DNA of 20,244 bases from Apostichopus leukothele (lineage: Eukaryota; Echinodermata; Holothuroidea; Aspidochirotida; Stichopodidae), in assembly GCA_010014835.2 (NCBI GenBank), contig JAAAKB020200299.1, positions 1 to 20,244 of the forward strand, read 5' to 3'. This document shows, one piece after another, positions 17,328 to 20,244 of the stretch (position 1 is the stretch's first letter; each line of letters opens with the position of its first letter). The notes beneath the pieces were generated by a model that had not been told where the DNA came from, ran no database searches, and was given only the letters and a program-made list of their open reading frames with translations. A program made the position numbers and the translations under genes.

Positions 17328-20182
17328 ATCAAGGTTCATCCATCCTTATGGCGTTCATATACACAGTAGGTGTATACAAAGATATACTTAACATAAAAAC
17401 CACCGCTTAAGACGACAACGATTTAGGTCAAATATAGACTTCCAAGAATTAGGCTGCATGCATGTGCGATCATATACACTTCACTACCCTCGAGGCTATC
17501 TTACGTAGATAACTTCTGCGTGGAACTAAATAGTTATGACGTATGTACGGTGATTTGGGGAGCATGATTAACATTTCTGTAATGTATCAAAAGTTTCTCT
17601 CATTTTGTACACAGCTGCTGTAAATCCCGTTAAATAGATATGTTCAATATTGCCTACGTGCGTGAGCTGTCAATATATATTAGGCTTAGTTCATATGGGA
17701 CTTAGTAGATTGACAGGAATTTTGTAATGTATGTCGGCGTCTTACATCGAAAGCATCTCTCTCTCTCACAGTATGTGCTCCAGTCTTCTCTTGGAAATTA
17801 GGCCGAATTACAGAAAACTTTACAAAGAAGAGCAGAGTGGCATACAAAAAATACAGGTGTTATGGAATATGATGAATTTTATATGATAAACATATAAAGC
17901 AGTACGTGCGGCAATTTTAGTGCATTGAAGACTTAAGGTGGGAAAATATGAATTATGAGTCGCAGTGATCTGTGTTTTACGACAAAGTTTACAATCGGGT
18001 GAGTGGGGGGTTACTCAATGAATCAACTTACACATGTTGTAATGTTAAACAATTCTATGTTTTGTATATGACAGTTGAACTTGGTATTTTTAACTGACGT
18101 TCATTCCAGCACGTGAAGCATTTTGATCGAGTTTCATGGGAGGTTTTCGGCCTTAATATGTCCTCTACTATTCTCGGATGGAACTATATATATCGATGTA
18201 CAACTTTTGCTATACAACAGTATTTATTTCGACAATAATAAGTAAAGAAAGAGGAATGAAATGAAACGCATGTCTATTGATAGTTTTTCCTATGATGAAT
18301 TGCTTAGTTGTGATGTATACAGTTTCTCCATGTCCGTAATCGAGAAGAAATTATACACATACCGCTGCTTGCTGCATTGAGTACAACCAATTTTACACTT
18401 CCGAACTTGCTGATATGCATATTTTCCTAATAACGGTATAGGCTATGGCTTAACTGCACAGCTGTACACGTGACTTATGTGTGTGTGCTGTAGCCTAATG
18501 CAGTATGAGTGGTAATCATATACTTTTTGTATAGGAAACAATATCCTACACATTGCTTTTGCTAGTGCATTATCTTCATGCGGTTTGACGAATTTTCATG
18601 TTTCACTTCTTTATATCTATAGGTTATTTATGTATATCTTATAATACTACCCGTATATGCTTCAACCCACTAAACGGGATCGAGTTACCGGAGTTATACA
18701 TCTGTGTAATGCCTACACTGCAATCAGTTAGTCTATACCCAAAGCATAACGTATTCACCTTTGAATCTATATAGAATATATAATAGTCTGTGATGTGGAT
18801 ATATATGACTGTAAAGCCAAAAGACGTATAAAATGACAGACAATGTCTAAGATAACAAATGATAAATCTGGTTTGAATACAAATCAGCATATATAATTAC
18901 ACGAACTTACTAAACAGAAAAGCCCAAAATTGAAACAAATAAAATAATAATACTTAAGCCTGTTAAGACGTTTTAATGATACCACTATATGGTCAGAAGT
19001 TTGAACGTAATTTTTTTCCTAAAATATGTTTTCTCCTTCTTCCTTTTTCTTAAATTTTCTTGAAATATTGAGAGCAGAAATTCTCTTGGACTGTTTGTTG
19101 TGCATGTATGTTATAGCAACGATTAACAGCAGATCCGGGTATAAAAATGAGAATTCTCGAATTGCTCTATAAGATGTTCAAAATGTTACTAGAATTCAAC
19201 AGCTAACAAAACGAAATACAAATATTATGTAAATTATGCATTATGGCTTAAGGTAAGATGATAAAGTAATCCATTAAGGTGACATTTTCAGCCGTCAATA
19301 ATGTTTGGGCATATTTAAAAGCTATTTCTTGTGTGAGGTTATTGTTAATTGTGTTACTTCATCACCTGTATATATGTTCATATGTGATATGATTACAGTC
19401 TATGGGGCCTATAACCTTGTTACGGCACATCTCATTATGAATCATTTATTGCACTGACTGCCAAAAAACTTTGATCAGGTTGCCAAATAACCATGACTAC
19501 AATATAATGTGTCGTAGATGTGTATGATTTGAGGTAAGGTATAGTGGTATAGGTTATACATATATACCCAGGGACTTTTATCGGAAGTAACTTAACTTTA
19601 GGTTGATGAGATGTACAGCTGTTAAACGTCGTTTTGTAAAATGAATAAGCATATTTAACAGATTTGTTTTCTTTTAAATGTTATCCAATTATTGTGTTAA
19701 CAAAAATAAGAGCGGAAAACTTAATCTCCAGAGTTTGAAATAACATAATATAAGTGTATATGAAATAACTTAAAACACTTTATATAATGTGAGTGTTTGT
19801 GGATACTATACTATTTGGATCACTTTCAAGATTTGAATGAAAAGAAACAGGTTAAATGAAGAGGCTTTAAAGTTAGTATAATGTATTTTTGTAACACAAA
19901 ACATTTACAATAATATGAAATTTCGTCGTTTGGGTTGTTGATTGATAAACAATGTATTGACTATGCATATTGATGTATATATTGCACACGTATATGATCA
20001 ATCTGTGCTAAATGCACTGCTTTGCTCGGAATTGATAATACATATAGGCTTACTGTACCGTACTGAAAGTTATGTGCGGAAGAGGAAGAATTACAAGATA
20101 GCCCGCATCGGTGCAGAAAGTTAGCAAACATTATCGCCATGTACTGTATATACTACACAAATTCAACACACACACACATATA

Positions 20183-20244
20183 TTGAAATTGAAATTGAAA
20201 ACTATTTATTTCCACTTCACCATAACATAAACAAAATAAACATA
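20183..20244 (-). mobile_element. Possible 3' end of a LINE/SINE on - strand, running off the window
   Basis: Read on the - strand, the end of the window is GTTATGGTGAAGTGGAAATAAATAGTTTTCAA followed by TTTCAA units (20183-20200). A unique stretch with AATAAA-like words that ends in a short microsatellite is typical for the 3' ends of L2-, RTE- or CR1-type elements and the SINEs that use them. Only about 60 bp are visible, and no body or coding part can be seen, so the class is uncertain. Confidence 0.35.

Larger units (their letters stand above)
15334..20244 (+). other. Intron downstream of exon D (5' part, at least 4.9 kb)
   Basis: The intron begins with GCAAGT and does not end within the window; I looked for the expected GDLHYHLSQHGVFSE codons and found none. 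The sequence is very AT-rich with no long frame. It contains a NRF1-type site at 16139, a (GTTT)n/poly-T stretch at 16786-16810, a GCCCCACTGCA minisatellite at 17236-17327 and a retroposon-like tail at 20183-20244. Between these (about 15400-16100, 16200-17230 and 17330-20180) I see nothing beyond AT-rich non-coding DNA. The frames at 15978-16196 and 16198-16395 follow one another but are in different frames and resemble no protein. Confidence 0.85.

Noticed and set aside
1-20244. Search for tRNA, rRNA, CRISPR array, retroviral or other virus-derived genes
   Set aside because: No cloverleaf with a GTTCRANYC box in place, no regular spacer array, and no reverse transcriptase, integrase, protease, capsid or envelope motif was seen on either strand.

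Overview
The window is a piece of an animal nuclear genome. It lies inside one gene on the + strand, a G protein-coupled receptor kinase of the GRK2/GRK3 (beta-adrenergic receptor kinase) subfamily. Four coding exons can be read directly: 2906-2957, 5596-5687, 6231-6327 and 15252-15333. Joined in order, their phases fit exactly and give about 108 residues that match human GRK2/GRK3 residues 169-276 almost without gaps. They cover the end of the RGS-homology region, the Gly-rich loop (GRGGFG), the catalytic-lysine strand (YAMK), the helix C glutamate (NERIML) and the hinge (ILDLMN). The first exons (N-terminus, most of the RGS domain) and the remaining exons (catalytic loop, DLG motif, AGC tail, PH domain) lie outside the window.

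Organism: the protein is as close to vertebrate GRK2/3 as an invertebrate copy could be. The introns are long, AT-rich and full of homopolymer runs, minisatellites and small repeats. One intron carries a TTAA-flanked element whose ends fit the TTAAAGGRR pattern of T2/Kolobok-type elements known from frogs and other animals. An invertebrate deuterostome, for example an echinoderm, is my best guess. This is inference and no marker proves it.

Layout: 1-2905 is intron with a dispersed repeat that contains a 57-bp tandem array, purine- and pyrimidine-rich stretches, and a ~165-bp tandem duplication that ends 40 bp before exon 1 of the window. 2958-5595 is an intron with a weak relative of the later transposon. 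5688-6230 is a short intron with a degenerate repeat carrying four TGAGTCA motifs. 6328-15251 is an 8.9-kb intron holding a pair of look-alike hairpins, G-quadruplex-type tracts, a second copy of the dispersed repeat, an unexplained 181-codon open frame and a complete 570-bp TTAA-flanked non-autonomous DNA transposon. 15334-20244 is an intron with a GC (not GT) 5' splice site, a perfect NRF1-type site, a GCCCCACTGCA minisatellite and, at the right edge, what looks like the 3' tail of a retroposon on the - strand.

I saw no RNA gene, no CRISPR array, and no second gene that I can defend. Nothing here is a clear new biological system. The most useful leads are the GC-AG intron, the TTAA element, the TGAGTCA cluster, the long open frame at 11072-11713 and the two matching hairpins.
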